This document shows, piece by piece, positions 4,640 through 12,887 of a stretch of DNA of 14,560 nt. The stretch is taken from assembly GCA_046566185.1 (NCBI GenBank), contig JBKHXE010000110.1, positions 1 through 14,560 on the forward strand, given 5' to 3'. How positions within the stretch are numbered: position 1 is the first letter of the stretch; each line of letters opens with the position of its first letter. The translations under genes were made by a program, and so were the position numbers. The stretch comes from SCSIO-59966 sp046566185 (GTDB lineage: Bacteria > Actinomycetota > Actinomycetes > Actinomycetales > SCSIO-59966). The notes beneath the pieces are model-generated. The model had not been told where the DNA came from, did not search any database, and saw only the letters and a program-made list of their open reading frames with translations.

Positions 4640-7504
4640 ATGACGCAGCAGAGCGAGGCGACACCGCAGTTCCGCTACGACGCGGCCATGGCGGCCGAGA
4701 TCGAGCAGCGCTGGCAGGACCGGTGGGAGGCCGAGGGCACGTTCGAGGCCCCGAACCCGGCGGGCCCGTGGGCTGACCCGGCCGCGGTGGGTGGGCGCGA
4801 GAAGCTGTTCGTGCTGGACATGTTCCCGTACCCGTCCGGCGCCGGCCTGCACGTCGGTCACCCTCTCGGCTACATCGGCACCGACGTCTTCGGCCGCTTC
4901 TGGCGCATGCGGGGCAAGAACGTGCTGCACGCCCTGGGCTACGACGCGTTCGGGCTGCCCGCCGAGCAGTACGCGATGCAGACCGGCCAGCACCCTCGGG
5001 TCACCACCGAGGCGAACATCGCGAACATGCGGCGCCAGCTCCGCCGGCTGGGTCTGGCGCACGACCCCCGGCGGTCGGTCGCCACCACCGACGTCTCCTT
5101 CTACCGCTGGACCCAGTGGATCTTCAGCCGGATCTTCGACGCCTGGTACGACGAGACCGCCGACCTCGGGCGGGGCAAGGCGCGCCCGATCTCCGAGCTG
5201 GCCGAGGAGCTCGCGTCCGGGCTGCGCGCGCTGCCGGACGGCCGTGACTGGGCCGACCTGGACGACGTCGAGCGCCGGCGGGTGCTGGACGGCCACCGCC
5301 TGGCCTACGCCTCGGACGCACCGGTGAACTGGTGCCCGGGCCTGGGCACCGTGCTGGCGAACGAGGAGGTCACCGCCGAGGGCCGCAGCGACATCGGCAA
5401 CTTCCCGGTCTTCAAGCGCAACATGCGCCAGTGGATGATGCGCATCACCGCGTACGCCGACCGGCTGCTCGACGACCTCGACACCCTCGACTGGCCCGAG
5501 GCCATCAAGCTGATGCAGCGCAACTGGATCGGCCGGTCGACCGGCGCGACAGTGCGTTTCGCCATCGCCGACCGCGACGACGAGGCCCTCGAGGTCTTCA
5601 CGACGCGACCCGACACGCTCTTCGGCGCCACGTTCATGGTGGTCGCCCCCGAGCACCCGCTGCTGGACGGCGAGCTGCCCGAGGCCTGGCCCGACGACGC
5701 CCCGCAGGTATGGACCGGCGGGCACGCCGACCCGCGTGCGGCCGTGGACGCCTACCGCGAGGAGGCGTCGCGCAAGACCGAGCTGGAGCGGCAGACCGAG
5801 GGCCGGGACAAGACGGGCCGCTTCACGGGCCTGTTCGCGGTCAACCCCGTCACCGGCAACCGCATCCCGGTGTTCGCGGCCGACTACGTGCTGATGGGCT
5901 ACGGCACCGGCGCGATCATGGCCGTGCCGGGGCAGGACGAGCGCGACTGGGAGTTCGCGGAGCGCTTCGAGCTGCCGATCGTGCGCACCGTGCAGCCGCC
6001 GGAGGGCTGGGAGGGGGAGGCGTACACCGGTGACGGCCCGGCGATCAACTCCGCCAACGACGACATCAGCCTGGACGGGCTCGGCGTCGACGAGGCCAAG
6101 GCCCGCGTCACCTCCTGGCTGGAGGCCGCCGGCCTGGGCCGGGCCACGACGACGTACAAGCTGCGGGACTGGCTGTTCAGCCGGCAGCGCTACTGGGGCG
6201 AGCCGTTCCCGGTGGTGTGGGACTCCAGCGACCTGCCGCACCTGCTGCCGGACGAGCTGCTGCCCCTGACGCTGCCCGAGGTGGACGACTACCGTCCCGA
6301 GGCGCTCGACCCGGACGACGCCACCAGCGAGCCGACCCCACCGCTGGGCCGGGCCGCCGACTGGGCCGAGGTCACGCTCGACCTCGGCGACGGGCCCAGG
6401 ACCTACCGTCGCGAGCTGAACGTCATGCCGCAGTGGGCAGGCTCGTGCTGGTACGAGCTGCGGTACCTGGACCCGGCGAACGACGAGGCGTTCGTCGACC
6501 CCGAGGTGGAGAGCTACTGGATGGGCCCGCGGCCCGAGCTGCGCCCCGACCACCCGGGCGGCGTCGACCTGTACGTCGGCGGCGTCGAGCACGCCGTCCT
6601 GCACCTGCTGTACGCGCGCTTCTGGCAGAAGGTGCTGTACGACCTGGGCCACGTGTCGGCCAGCGAGCCGTACTACCGCCTGTTCAACCAGGGCTACATC
6701 CAGGCCTACGCGTTCCGCGACGACCGCGGACAGGTCGTGCCGGCCGCCGAGGTCGCCGAGGGCGAGGACGGCACGTGGACGCACGAGGGCCGGCCCGTGA
6801 CCCGTGAGTACGGGAAGATGGGCAAGAGCCTGAAGAACGTCGTCACGCCCGACGACATGTACGACGCGTACGGCGCGGACACCTTCCGCGTCTACGAGAT
6901 GTCGATGGGCCCGCTGGACGTGTCGCGGCCGTGGGAGACCCGAGCCGTCGTCGGCTCCCTGAGGTTCCTGCAGCGCGTCTGGCGCAACGTCGTCGACGAG
7001 CAGACCGGTGAGCTGCGGGTCACCGACGAGCCCGCGGACGACGCCACGCGACGGGCGCTGCACCGCGCCGTCGCCGGGGTCACCGAGGACATGGAGGGCC
7101 TGCGCTTCAACACCGCGGTCGCCAAGCTCATCGAGCTGAACAACCACCTGACCAAGACCGGCACGGCGCCGCGCGAGGTCGTCGAGCCGATGCTGCTCAT
7201 GCTGGCCCCGCTCGCCCCGCACCTGGCCGAGGAGCTGTGGTCACGCCTGGGGCACGAGTCGTCGCTGGCGTACGAGCGGTTCCCCGTCGCCGACCCGGCG
7301 CTGCTGGTGGAGGAGACCGTGACGTGCGTCGTCCAGGTCGCCGGCAAGGTCCGCGACCGGCTCGAGGTGCCGCCGTCCGTCGGGGACGACGAGCTGCGCG
7401 AGCTGGCGCTCGCGAGCGAGGCCGTGCAGCGCACGCTGGACGGGCGCGCCGTCCGGACCGTCGTCGTCCGCGCCCCGAGGCTCGTCAACGTCGTCCCGGC
7501 GTGA
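4640..7504 (+). CDS. leuS: leucyl-tRNA synthetase
   Basis: Charges tRNA-Leu with leucine in the cytoplasm (class Ia synthetase). 954 residues, longer than the enterobacterial enzyme (about 860) but usual for actinobacterial LeuRS. Catalytic motifs: the HIGH-type sequence HVGH at 71-74 in PYPSGAGLHVGHPLGY, and KMGKS at 726-730 in place of KMSKS. The CP1 editing domain shows the threonine-rich TTRPDTLFG (321-329) and GYGTGAIMAVPGQDERDWEF with the conserved editing Asp at 433. The C-terminal anticodon-binding region follows, ending RLVNVVPA. The start at ATG 4640 is preceded by GAGG at 4631-4634 with 5-nt spacing; in-frame starts at and after 4586 overlap the terminator and are rejected. Expression is likely controlled by the leucine leader and terminator just upstream. 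The degV-type gene begins 4 nt after its stop. Confidence 0.99.
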   Translation: MTQQSEATPQFRYDAAMAAEIEQRWQDRWEAEGTFEAPNPAGPWADPAAVGGREKLFVLDMFPYPSGAGLHVGHPLGYIGTDVFGRFWRMRGKNVLHALGYDAFGLPAEQYAMQTGQHPRVTTEANIANMRRQLRRLGLAHDPRRSVATTDVSFYRWTQWIFSRIFDAWYDETADLGRGKARPISELAEELASGLRALPDGRDWADLDDVERRRVLDGHRLAYASDAPVNWCPGLGTVLANEEVTAEGRSDIGNFPVFKRNMRQWMMRITAYADRLLDDLDTLDWPEAIKLMQRNWIGRSTGATVRFAIADRDDEALEVFTTRPDTLFGATFMVVAPEHPLLDGELPEAWPDDAPQVWTGGHADPRAAVDAYREEASRKTELERQTEGRDKTGRFTGLFAVNPVTGNRIPVFAADYVLMGYGTGAIMAVPGQDERDWEFAERFELPIVRTVQPPEGWEGEAYTGDGPAINSANDDISLDGLGVDEAKARVTSWLEAAGLGRATTTYKLRDWLFSRQRYWGEPFPVVWDSSDLPHLLPDELLPLTLPEVDDYRPEALDPDDATSEPTPPLGRAADWAEVTLDLGDGPRTYRRELNVMPQWAGSCWYELRYLDPANDEAFVDPEVESYWMGPRPELRPDHPGGVDLYVGGVEHAVLHLLYARFWQKVLYDLGHVSASEPYYRLFNQGYIQAYAFRDDRGQVVPAAEVAEGEDGTWTHEGRPVTREYGKMGKSLKNVVTPDDMYDAYGADTFRVYEMSMGPLDVSRPWETRAVVGSLRFLQRVWRNVVDEQTGELRVTDEPADDATRRALHRAVAGVTEDMEGLRFNTAVAKLIELNNHLTKTGTAPREVVEPMLLMLAPLAPHLAEELWSRLGHESSLAYERFPVADPALLVEETVTCVVQVAGKVRDRLEVPPSVGDDELRELALASEAVQRTLDGRAVRTVVVRAPRLVNVVPA

Positions 7505-7508
7505 GCGG

Positions 7509-8372
7509 ATGAGCGGTGACGTGCGGGTCCTGACGGACTCCACCGCCTACCTGCCGCCCGAGCTGGTGGGGCGGCACCGGATCGAGGTCGTCCCGCTCAC
7601 CGTCGTCGTCGACGGGCGGTCGTTCAGCGAGGGCGAGCAGCTCGGCCCCGACGACGTGGCCGCCGCGCTGCGTCGCCGGGCCGCCGTCACCACCTCGCGG
7701 CCGTCTCCGGCGGTGATGCTGGAGGCCTACGAGCGGCTGGCGGCCGAGGGCGCGAGCGAGATCGTCTCGGTGCACCTCAGCGCCGCGATGTCGGGGACGT
7801 ACGAGGCGGCGCAGCTCGCGGCCCGCGACGCGCCGGTGCCGGTGCACGTCGTGGACTCGATGTCGCTCGGGATGGGGCTCGGCTACCTGGCGGTGGCGGC
7901 GGCCGAGGCGGCCGAGGCGGGCGTGGACGGCGCCGGCGCGGCCGACGTCGCCCGCCGCGCCGCCGAGGGCGTGCGCGCCTTCTTCTACGTCGACACCCTC
8001 GAGCACCTGCGCCGCGGTGGCCGCATCGGCGCCGCGCAGGCGCTCATCGGGTCGGCTCTGGCCGTCAAGCCGCTGCTGACACTGCGGGAGGGGCGCATCG
8101 TGCCGCTGGAGAAGGTGCGTACCGCGGCCCGGGCGCTGGCCCGTCTCGAGGAGGTCGTCGTCGAGGCCGCCGGGGTCGCCCCGGTGCGGGTGGCGGTGCA
8201 CCACCTGGCCTCGCCGACCCGGGCGGCCGAGCTGGCCGAGCGGCTGCGGACCCGGCTGCCGGGAATGCGCGACCTGCAGACGAGTGAGGTCGGTCCGGTC
8301 GTCGGGGCGCACGTCGGGCCGGGGATGCTGGCCGCGGTGACGGTGCCCGCGACCTCCCCTGCACAGGCCTGA
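7509..8372 (+). CDS. DegV family fatty-acid-binding protein
   Basis: DegV (FakB-like) proteins bind one fatty acid and, with a FakA kinase, present it for phosphorylation to acyl-phosphate for phospholipid synthesis. 287 residues, normal length. Family motifs: TDSTAYLPPELV (9-20), TSRPSP (62-67), the fatty-acid head-group loop HLSAAMSGTYEAA (89-101), VDSMSLGMGLG (115-125) and FFYVDTLEHLRRGGRIG (158-174). The gene starts 4 nt after leuS, with no strong ribosome-binding site of its own, so it is probably coupled to leuS translation and shares its attenuator. No fakA-like kinase gene is in the window. The ligand is inferred from the family only. Confidence 0.95.
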   Translation: MSGDVRVLTDSTAYLPPELVGRHRIEVVPLTVVVDGRSFSEGEQLGPDDVAAALRRRAAVTTSRPSPAVMLEAYERLAAEGASEIVSVHLSAAMSGTYEAAQLAARDAPVPVHVVDSMSLGMGLGYLAVAAAEAAEAGVDGAGAADVARRAAEGVRAFFYVDTLEHLRRGGRIGAAQALIGSALAVKPLLTLREGRIVPLEKVRTAARALARLEEVVVEAAGVAPVRVAVHHLASPTRAAELAERLRTRLPGMRDLQTSEVGPVVGAHVGPGMLAAVTVPATSPAQA

Positions 8373-8433
8373 CCCGAGGTCACGCCATCCACACCCGGGG
8401 CGTCGGCGGTGGTTCCGTCCGGACCGGTGCGCC

Positions 8434-8439
8434 GAGGCT
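8434..8439 (+). promoter_or_regulatory. possible weak -10 box (GAGGCT) before comEA
   Basis: GAGGCT differs from TANNNT only in the first base and stands 6 nt before GTG 8446, the same geometry as the TAGGCT and TACCCT boxes elsewhere in the window. The missing first T makes it weak. If real, comEA starts at 8446 as a leaderless message rather than at 8443. Confidence 0.25.
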
Positions 8440-8442
8440 GGC

Positions 8443-9300
8443 GTGGTGCCCGACACCTTTTCCTGGCCGCCCGAGGGGCTGCGCCGCCTGGCCGGTGGCG
8501 CCGCCGAGGCGCCGCTGCCCGGCCCGGTGCCGCAGGGACGCCGCAGCGCGGGGTGGGTGCCCGAGCGCGCCGGTGACGCGGCCCCCGCGGTCGACCGTGC
8601 GGCCGAGCTGAGGGCGGCGGTCGCCGGGCGGGTGCCGCCGTCGTGGCGGGCCGCGCGGTGGGCGGTGCCGCGCTCGGCCGGGGCGCTGGTGCTCGTGCTG
8701 GCGCTGACCGTGTCCGTGGCCGCGGTCGTCTGGTCGCTGCTGGCCGCGCCGGGCCCGGCCACTCCAGCGGTGGTGCCCGTGCGGACCGAGGTGACGCCTG
8801 CCGGGCCGCCGGTCACGCAGGAGCCGGCGCCGTCGGCCGCTGCTCCCACGTCGGCCGGCGTGGTCGTCGTCCACGTCGTCGGGCAGGTCGCCTCGCCGGG
8901 GGTCGTCGAGCTGCCGGTGGGCTCCCGGGTCGCCGACGCGGTGGACGCCGCGGGCGGGGTGACGCGGGACGCGGACCTGGCGCGGGTCAACCTGGCGCGG
9001 CCGCTGGTCGACGGCGAGCAGGTGGTGGTGCCCCGGCCGGGGGAGGAGGTCCCGGTACCGCCTGCCGCCGGCTCGCCGGGCTCCGACGAGCCCGGTGAGC
9101 CGGCGCCGGACGTGGTGGACCTCAACAGCGCCTCGGCCGCCGACCTCGACGCGCTGCCCGGCATCGGGCCGGTGCTCAGCGAGCGGATCGTCGCGTGGCG
9201 GGAGGAGCACGGCCGGTTCAGCAGCGTCGACGAGCTGCTCGAGGTCTCCGGGATCGGGCAGAGCCTGCTGGAGCGGCTGCGGCCCCTGGTGCGGGTGTGA
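8443..9300 (+). CDS. comEA: ComEA-type competence DNA-binding protein
   Basis: Membrane-anchored receptor that binds double-stranded DNA outside the membrane during natural transformation and passes it to ComEC. 285 residues in order: cytoplasmic N-terminus, a single membrane helix at about 77-101, a Pro/Ala-rich linker, an SLBB domain (about 138-198, VVVVHVVGQVASPGVVEL...), a second acidic Pro-rich linker, and two helix-hairpin-helix repeats (224-285, VVDLNSASAADLDALPGIGP and SGIGQSLLERL). The domain order is that of actinobacterial ComEA. Two adjacent GTG codons (8443, 8446) are possible starts. Its stop overlaps the comEC start by 4 nt. Competence has not been shown in most actinomycetes carrying these genes, so DNA uptake is inferred from family and context. 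Confidence 0.95.
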   Translation: MVPDTFSWPPEGLRRLAGGAAEAPLPGPVPQGRRSAGWVPERAGDAAPAVDRAAELRAAVAGRVPPSWRAARWAVPRSAGALVLVLALTVSVAAVVWSLLAAPGPATPAVVPVRTEVTPAGPPVTQEPAPSAAAPTSAGVVVVHVVGQVASPGVVELPVGSRVADAVDAAGGVTRDADLARVNLARPLVDGEQVVVPRPGEEVPVPPAAGSPGSDEPGEPAPDVVDLNSASAADLDALPGIGPVLSERIVAWREEHGRFSSVDELLEVSGIGQSLLERLRPLVRV

Positions 9301-12212
9301 CCCGGTCGGCGGTCGAGGCCTTCGCCCGCGCCCCGCGCGCGCCCGACCTGCGGCTCGTGCCCGCCGCCGTGGCGTCCTGGGCCGCGGCGGGCTGGGCGGT
9401 GGGGGTGCCGGTGGTCGCCGTGACGGCGTCGGGCGTGGTGGCGGCGCTGGTGGCGGTGCTCGTGCTCGCTCGCGGTCGGCGCCGCGGCTCGGGCTCGGCG
9501 GCGGTCGTGCTCGGGTGCGTCGCCGCCGTGCTGCTCGTGACGGCCGGGCACCTGCTCGTGCGCGGTGCCGGTCTGCTGCCGGAGCTGGTCGCCGACGGCG
9601 CGACGGCCACGGTGACCGGTGCCGTGCTCACCGACAGCAGGCTGGTGCGGACGGACGACGCGTCGCGGGCCGAGCGCTACACGGTGCGGCTGGACGTCCG
9701 GCACGTGGCGGGGCGCGGCCGTACCGGCGCGGCGGACGCCACCGTGCTCGTCATCGGCTCGCCGCAGTGGGACGGCCTGGCCACCGGAGACCGGGTGGCG
9801 GCGACCGGCCGGCTGGTGGCCGCCGAGCCCGGGGGCGACGTCGTCGCGCTGCTCGTCGCCTCGCGACCGCCGCGGACCACCGGCCCGGTGCCGGGCTGGC
9901 TGCGTGCCGCGGAGTCGCTGCGGGCGGGGTTGCGCGAGGCGGCCGCACCGCTGCCACCGGACGCCGGCGGGCTGCTGCCCGGCCTGGTCGTGGGCGACAC
10001 GTCGCGGCTGCCACCCGACCTGGAGGAGGCGATGCGCCGCACCGGCCTGACGCACCTCACCGCGGTCAGCGGCGCGAACGTCGCGATCGTGTGCGGCGCG
10101 GTGCTGGTCGTCGCGACGGGGTGCGGCGCGCGGCGCGGCCTGCGCCTGGCGCTCGCGGGCGCGGCCCTGGGCGCGTTCGTCGTCCTGGCCCGTCCGGAGC
10201 CGAGCGTGCTGCGCGCCGCGGTGATGGGCGCCATCGGGCTCGTCGGGCTGGCGTCCGCGCGGCGGGGTCGGGGGGTGCCGCTGCTGGCATGCGCGGTCGT
10301 CGTCCTCTGCGTCGTCGACCCGTGGCTGTCCCGGTCCTTCGGTTTCGCGCTGTCGGTGCTGGCGACGGCGGCGCTGCTGCTGCTCGCCCGCCCGATGGCC
10401 GAGGTGATGGCGCGGTGGGTGCCCCGCCTGGTGGCGCAGGCCGTCGCGGTGCCGGCCGCGGCACAGGCCGTGTGCGGCCCGGTCGTCGTCCTGCTGACGC
10501 CGCAGGTGCCGCTGCTGGCCGTGCCTGCCAACCTCGCCGTCGCGCCGGCGGTCGCTCCGGCGACCGTCCTCGGTGTCGTCGCGACCGTCGTGGCCCCGGT
10601 GTGGATGCCCGGTGCCCGGGCCGTCGCGTGGCTGGGCGGGCTGGCCACCGGCTGGATCGCCTGGGTGGCCCGGCGGGCCGCCGACCTGCCCGGCGCCACG
10701 GTGCCGTGGCCCGGCGGTGTGCGCGGCGCGGCGCTCCTGGCCGCCGTGACGGTCGTCGCTCTCGCGGCGGTGGCCCGGGTGGCCCGCCGCGGGCCCGGGC
10801 GTGGACCGGCGCGGGCCGCCCGGCACCGGGCGTCGCCGGGCCGGGCGTCGCCGCGGGGCCCCGCGCTGCTGGCGGCGGTGGTCGTCGCCTGCCTGCTCCT
10901 CGTCGGCACGGCGACCGTCGTCCGGAGCCGGGCCGGCGCCTGGCCGCCGACCGGGTGGCGGGTCGTGGCGTGCGACGTGGGGCAGGGCGACGCCCTCGTC
11001 GTGCGGTCGGGGCCGGGCGCCGCCGTCGTGGTCGACGCCGGCCCGGACCCCGGCCCGGTGGACCGCTGCCTGCGGCGACTCGACGTCCGGCGCGTGGACC
11101 TGCTCGTGCTCAGCCACTTCCACGCCGACCACGTCCGCGGGCTGGCGGGGGTGCTCGACGGCCGCGAGGTGGAGACCGTGCTCGTCAGCCCCCTCGCCGA
11201 GCCGCGTACGCAGACGGCGTGGGCGACGTCCCTGCTCGAGGAGCAGCGGCTCACGGCGGTGCCCGCCTGGTCGGGCGCGGCCGGTGCCGCGGGCGACGTC
11301 GCGTGGCGGGTCGTCTGGCCGAGCCGGCTGCTCGAGGCCGGCGGTGAGGAGGGGGACGCGGCGAACGACGCCAGCGTCGCGCTGCTCCTGGAGGTCGACG
11401 GGCTGCGGGTGCTCGCCGCCGGTGACCTGGAACCGGCGGGGCAGTCGGCGCTGCGCCGTGAGCAGGAGGCGGCGCCGGGCGGGCCGCTGTGGCCGGTCGA
11501 CGTGCTCAAGGTCGCCCACCACGGCTCCGCGGCCCAGGACGCCGACCTCACCCGCCGCCTGGCCCCACGGGTCGCGCTCGTCAGCGCCGGCGAGCGCAAC
11601 GACTACGGTCACCCGACGCGCTCGGCGCTCGACCTGCTCGCGTCGACCGGCGCGACCGTGCTGCGCACCGACGTGCACGGCGACGTGGCGGTGGGTGGCG
11701 CGGGGGAGCGGCTCTGGGTGGCGCCCACCCGGTCGTCACCGCCGCCTGGCAGGCTGGGCGCGTGGCAGCGGGAGGACGGGCAGCACCGAAGCGCACCGGC
11801 GGCAAGGGCAAGGCCGCCGCGGCGACCTGGCGGGACGTCGTACCGCACCCGGTCGTGCTCGTCACCGGCACCGAGGAGCTGCTCGCCGATCGCACCGTCG
11901 AGCGGGTCCGCCGCCTCGCCCGGCAGGACAGCCCCGACCTCGAGGTCGTCACGATCGAGGCCGCGCTGTACGAGCGCGGACAGCTCGACACGTGGACGAG
12001 CCCCTCCCTCTTCGGTGAGCCGCGCCTCGTCGTGGCCCAGGGGGTCGAGCAGGCCGAGGAGCCCTTCGTCGAGGACGTCGTCGCCTACCTGGACGACGTT
12101 CAGCCGGACGTCGTCCTGGTGCTGCGGCACGGCGGCGGCCAGCGCGGCAGGAAGCTGCTCGACGCCGCGCGCGCGTGCGCCGGCGCGGTGGCGGTCGACT
12201 GCGCACCGGTGA
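9297..12212 (+). CDS. comEC: ComEC DNA-uptake channel, frame running into holA
   Basis: Multi-spanning membrane channel carrying single-stranded DNA into the cell. The start GTG 9297 overlaps the comEA stop (GTGA). Domains: N-terminal membrane and DUF4131 region (about 15-190), the Competence domain (about 220-500) with LLPGLVVGDTSRLP and SGAN (258-261), then a metallo-beta-lactamase domain (about 555-810) opening with DVGQGDALVV and containing the metal motif H607-F-H609-A-D611-H612 and the later VAHHGS. Recognisable ComEC sequence ends near LRTDVHGDVAVGGAGERLWV, close to 11720. The frame then continues without a stop to 12212, adding about 160 residues rich in Ser/Arg/Pro whose third codon positions are not GC-rich, so this tail looks non-coding. 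It overlaps holA by 451 nt. Either the long tail is really made or the stop has been lost; the functional part is well supported. Confidence 0.9.
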   Translation: MTRSAVEAFARAPRAPDLRLVPAAVASWAAAGWAVGVPVVAVTASGVVAALVAVLVLARGRRRGSGSAAVVLGCVAAVLLVTAGHLLVRGAGLLPELVADGATATVTGAVLTDSRLVRTDDASRAERYTVRLDVRHVAGRGRTGAADATVLVIGSPQWDGLATGDRVAATGRLVAAEPGGDVVALLVASRPPRTTGPVPGWLRAAESLRAGLREAAAPLPPDAGGLLPGLVVGDTSRLPPDLEEAMRRTGLTHLTAVSGANVAIVCGAVLVVATGCGARRGLRLALAGAALGAFVVLARPEPSVLRAAVMGAIGLVGLASARRGRGVPLLACAVVVLCVVDPWLSRSFGFALSVLATAALLLLARPMAEVMARWVPRLVAQAVAVPAAAQAVCGPVVVLLTPQVPLLAVPANLAVAPAVAPATVLGVVATVVAPVWMPGARAVAWLGGLATGWIAWVARRAADLPGATVPWPGGVRGAALLAAVTVVALAAVARVARRGPGRGPARAARHRASPGRASPRGPALLAAVVVACLLLVGTATVVRSRAGAWPPTGWRVVACDVGQGDALVVRSGPGAAVVVDAGPDPGPVDRCLRRLDVRRVDLLVLSHFHADHVRGLAGVLDGREVETVLVSPLAEPRTQTAWATSLLEEQRLTAVPAWSGAAGAAGDVAWRVVWPSRLLEAGGEEGDAANDASVALLLEVDGLRVLAAGDLEPAGQSALRREQEAAPGGPLWPVDVLKVAHHGSAAQDADLTRRLAPRVALVSAGERNDYGHPTRSALDLLASTGATVLRTDVHGDVAVGGAGERLWVAPTRSSPPPGRLGAWQREDGQHRSAPAARARPPRRPGGTSYRTRSCSSPAPRSCSPIAPSSGSAASPGRTAPTSRSSRSRPRCTSADSSTRGRAPPSSVSRASSWPRGSSRPRSPSSRTSSPTWTTFSRTSSWCCGTAAASAAGSCSTPRARAPARWRSTAHR
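11750..11755 (+). promoter_or_regulatory. possible -10 box (CAGGCT) for holA inside the comEC end
   Basis: CAGGCT is one base off TANNNT and ends 6 nt before GTG 11762, matching the spacing of the other putative leaderless starts. The first base is C, so it is weak. No ribosome-binding site precedes that GTG. Confidence 0.3.
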
Positions 12213-12796
12213 AGCGGGACACCGACAGGCTCGAGTTCGCGGCGGCCGAGTTCCGCGAGGCGGGACGGCGAGCCACCCCGCACGCGGTGCGGGCCGTCGT
12301 CGAGGCGGTCGGGGCCGACCTGCGGGAGCTGGCCTCGAGCTGCGCCCAGCTGATGTCCGACGTTCCGCCGGACAGAGTGATCGACGTCGAGGACGTCGAC
12401 CGCTACCACGGGGGACGCGCGGAGGTGACCGGCTTCAAGGTCGCCGACGCGGTCGTCGCCGGGCAGCGCGAGCGGGCGCTGGCGCTGCTGCGTCAGGCGA
12501 TCGACGCGGGCGTCGACCCGGTGCCGATCGTGTCGGCCCTGGCGCTGAAGCTGCGCACGATGGTCAAGGTGGGCAGCGCGCGGGGCGGCCGGCCCGCAGA
12601 CCTCGCCAAGGACCTCGGGATGGCGCCGTGGCAGGTGGACAGGGCTCGCAAGGACCTACGCGGGTGGACGCCGCAGGGCCTCGCCGCGGGCCTCGTGGCG
12701 CTCGCCGAGGCGGACGTGGCGGTCAAGGGCGGGAGCCGCGACCCCGTCTACGCCGTCGAGCGGGCGGTGATCACGATCACCGGCGCCCGCGACTGA
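11762..12796 (+). CDS. holA: DNA polymerase III subunit delta
   Basis: The delta subunit of the clamp loader opens the beta sliding clamp so it can be placed on DNA. 344 residues, normal size. Key sequence: VVLVTGTEELLADRTVERVRRL (about 31-52), the degenerate Walker region of delta, SLFGEPRLVV (about 82-91), the clamp-contacting segment, LVLRHGGGQRGRKLLDA in the first domain, then the AAA+ and C-terminal collar helices with DVEDVDRYHGGRAEVTGFKVADAV. The start GTG 11762 is chosen because family members begin a short way before VVLVTG; the frame is open further upstream to 11489 but only as a shadow of comEC. An N-terminal tail of about 20 Gly/Lys/Ala residues precedes the fold. It is followed by a strong hairpin shared with the converging rpsT. 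In mycobacteria comEA, comEC, holA and rpsT also lie together. Confidence 0.94.
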   Translation: MAAGGRAAPKRTGGKGKAAAATWRDVVPHPVVLVTGTEELLADRTVERVRRLARQDSPDLEVVTIEAALYERGQLDTWTSPSLFGEPRLVVAQGVEQAEEPFVEDVVAYLDDVQPDVVLVLRHGGGQRGRKLLDAARACAGAVAVDCAPVKRDTDRLEFAAAEFREAGRRATPHAVRAVVEAVGADLRELASSCAQLMSDVPPDRVIDVEDVDRYHGGRAEVTGFKVADAVVAGQRERALALLRQAIDAGVDPVPIVSALALKLRTMVKVGSARGGRPADLAKDLGMAPWQVDRARKDLRGWTPQGLAAGLVALAEADVAVKGGSRDPVYAVERAVITITGARD

Positions 12797-12826
12797 GGGG
12801 ACGGAGGCGCGTCTGCAGCACGACGA

Positions 12827-12859
12827 AGCGGCGCCGCCCCGGTCCGGGGCGGCGCCGCT
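12827..12859. terminator. bidirectional hairpin terminator between holA and rpsT
   Basis: The arms at 12827-12842 and 12844-12859 are perfect reverse complements (16 bp), most likely folding as a 14-bp stem with loop GGTCC (12841-12845). It begins 30 nt after the holA stop and stands 28 nt past the rpsT stop on the other strand, so it can serve both converging genes. No T-run on either side. Confidence 0.8.
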
Positions 12860-12887
12860 GTCATGGTGCTCGGTGAGGCTGCCCGGC

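Noticed and set aside
4601..7222. Minus-strand open frame of 873 codons opposite leuS
   Set aside because: Mirror frame of a strongly biased coding gene; low-complexity composition and no recognisable motif.
7485..11678. Minus-strand open frame of almost 1400 codons opposite degV, comEA and comEC
   Set aside because: High GC content removes stop codons; the translation is His/Arg/Gly/Asp-rich with no domain, and the plus strand holds well-supported genes throughout.
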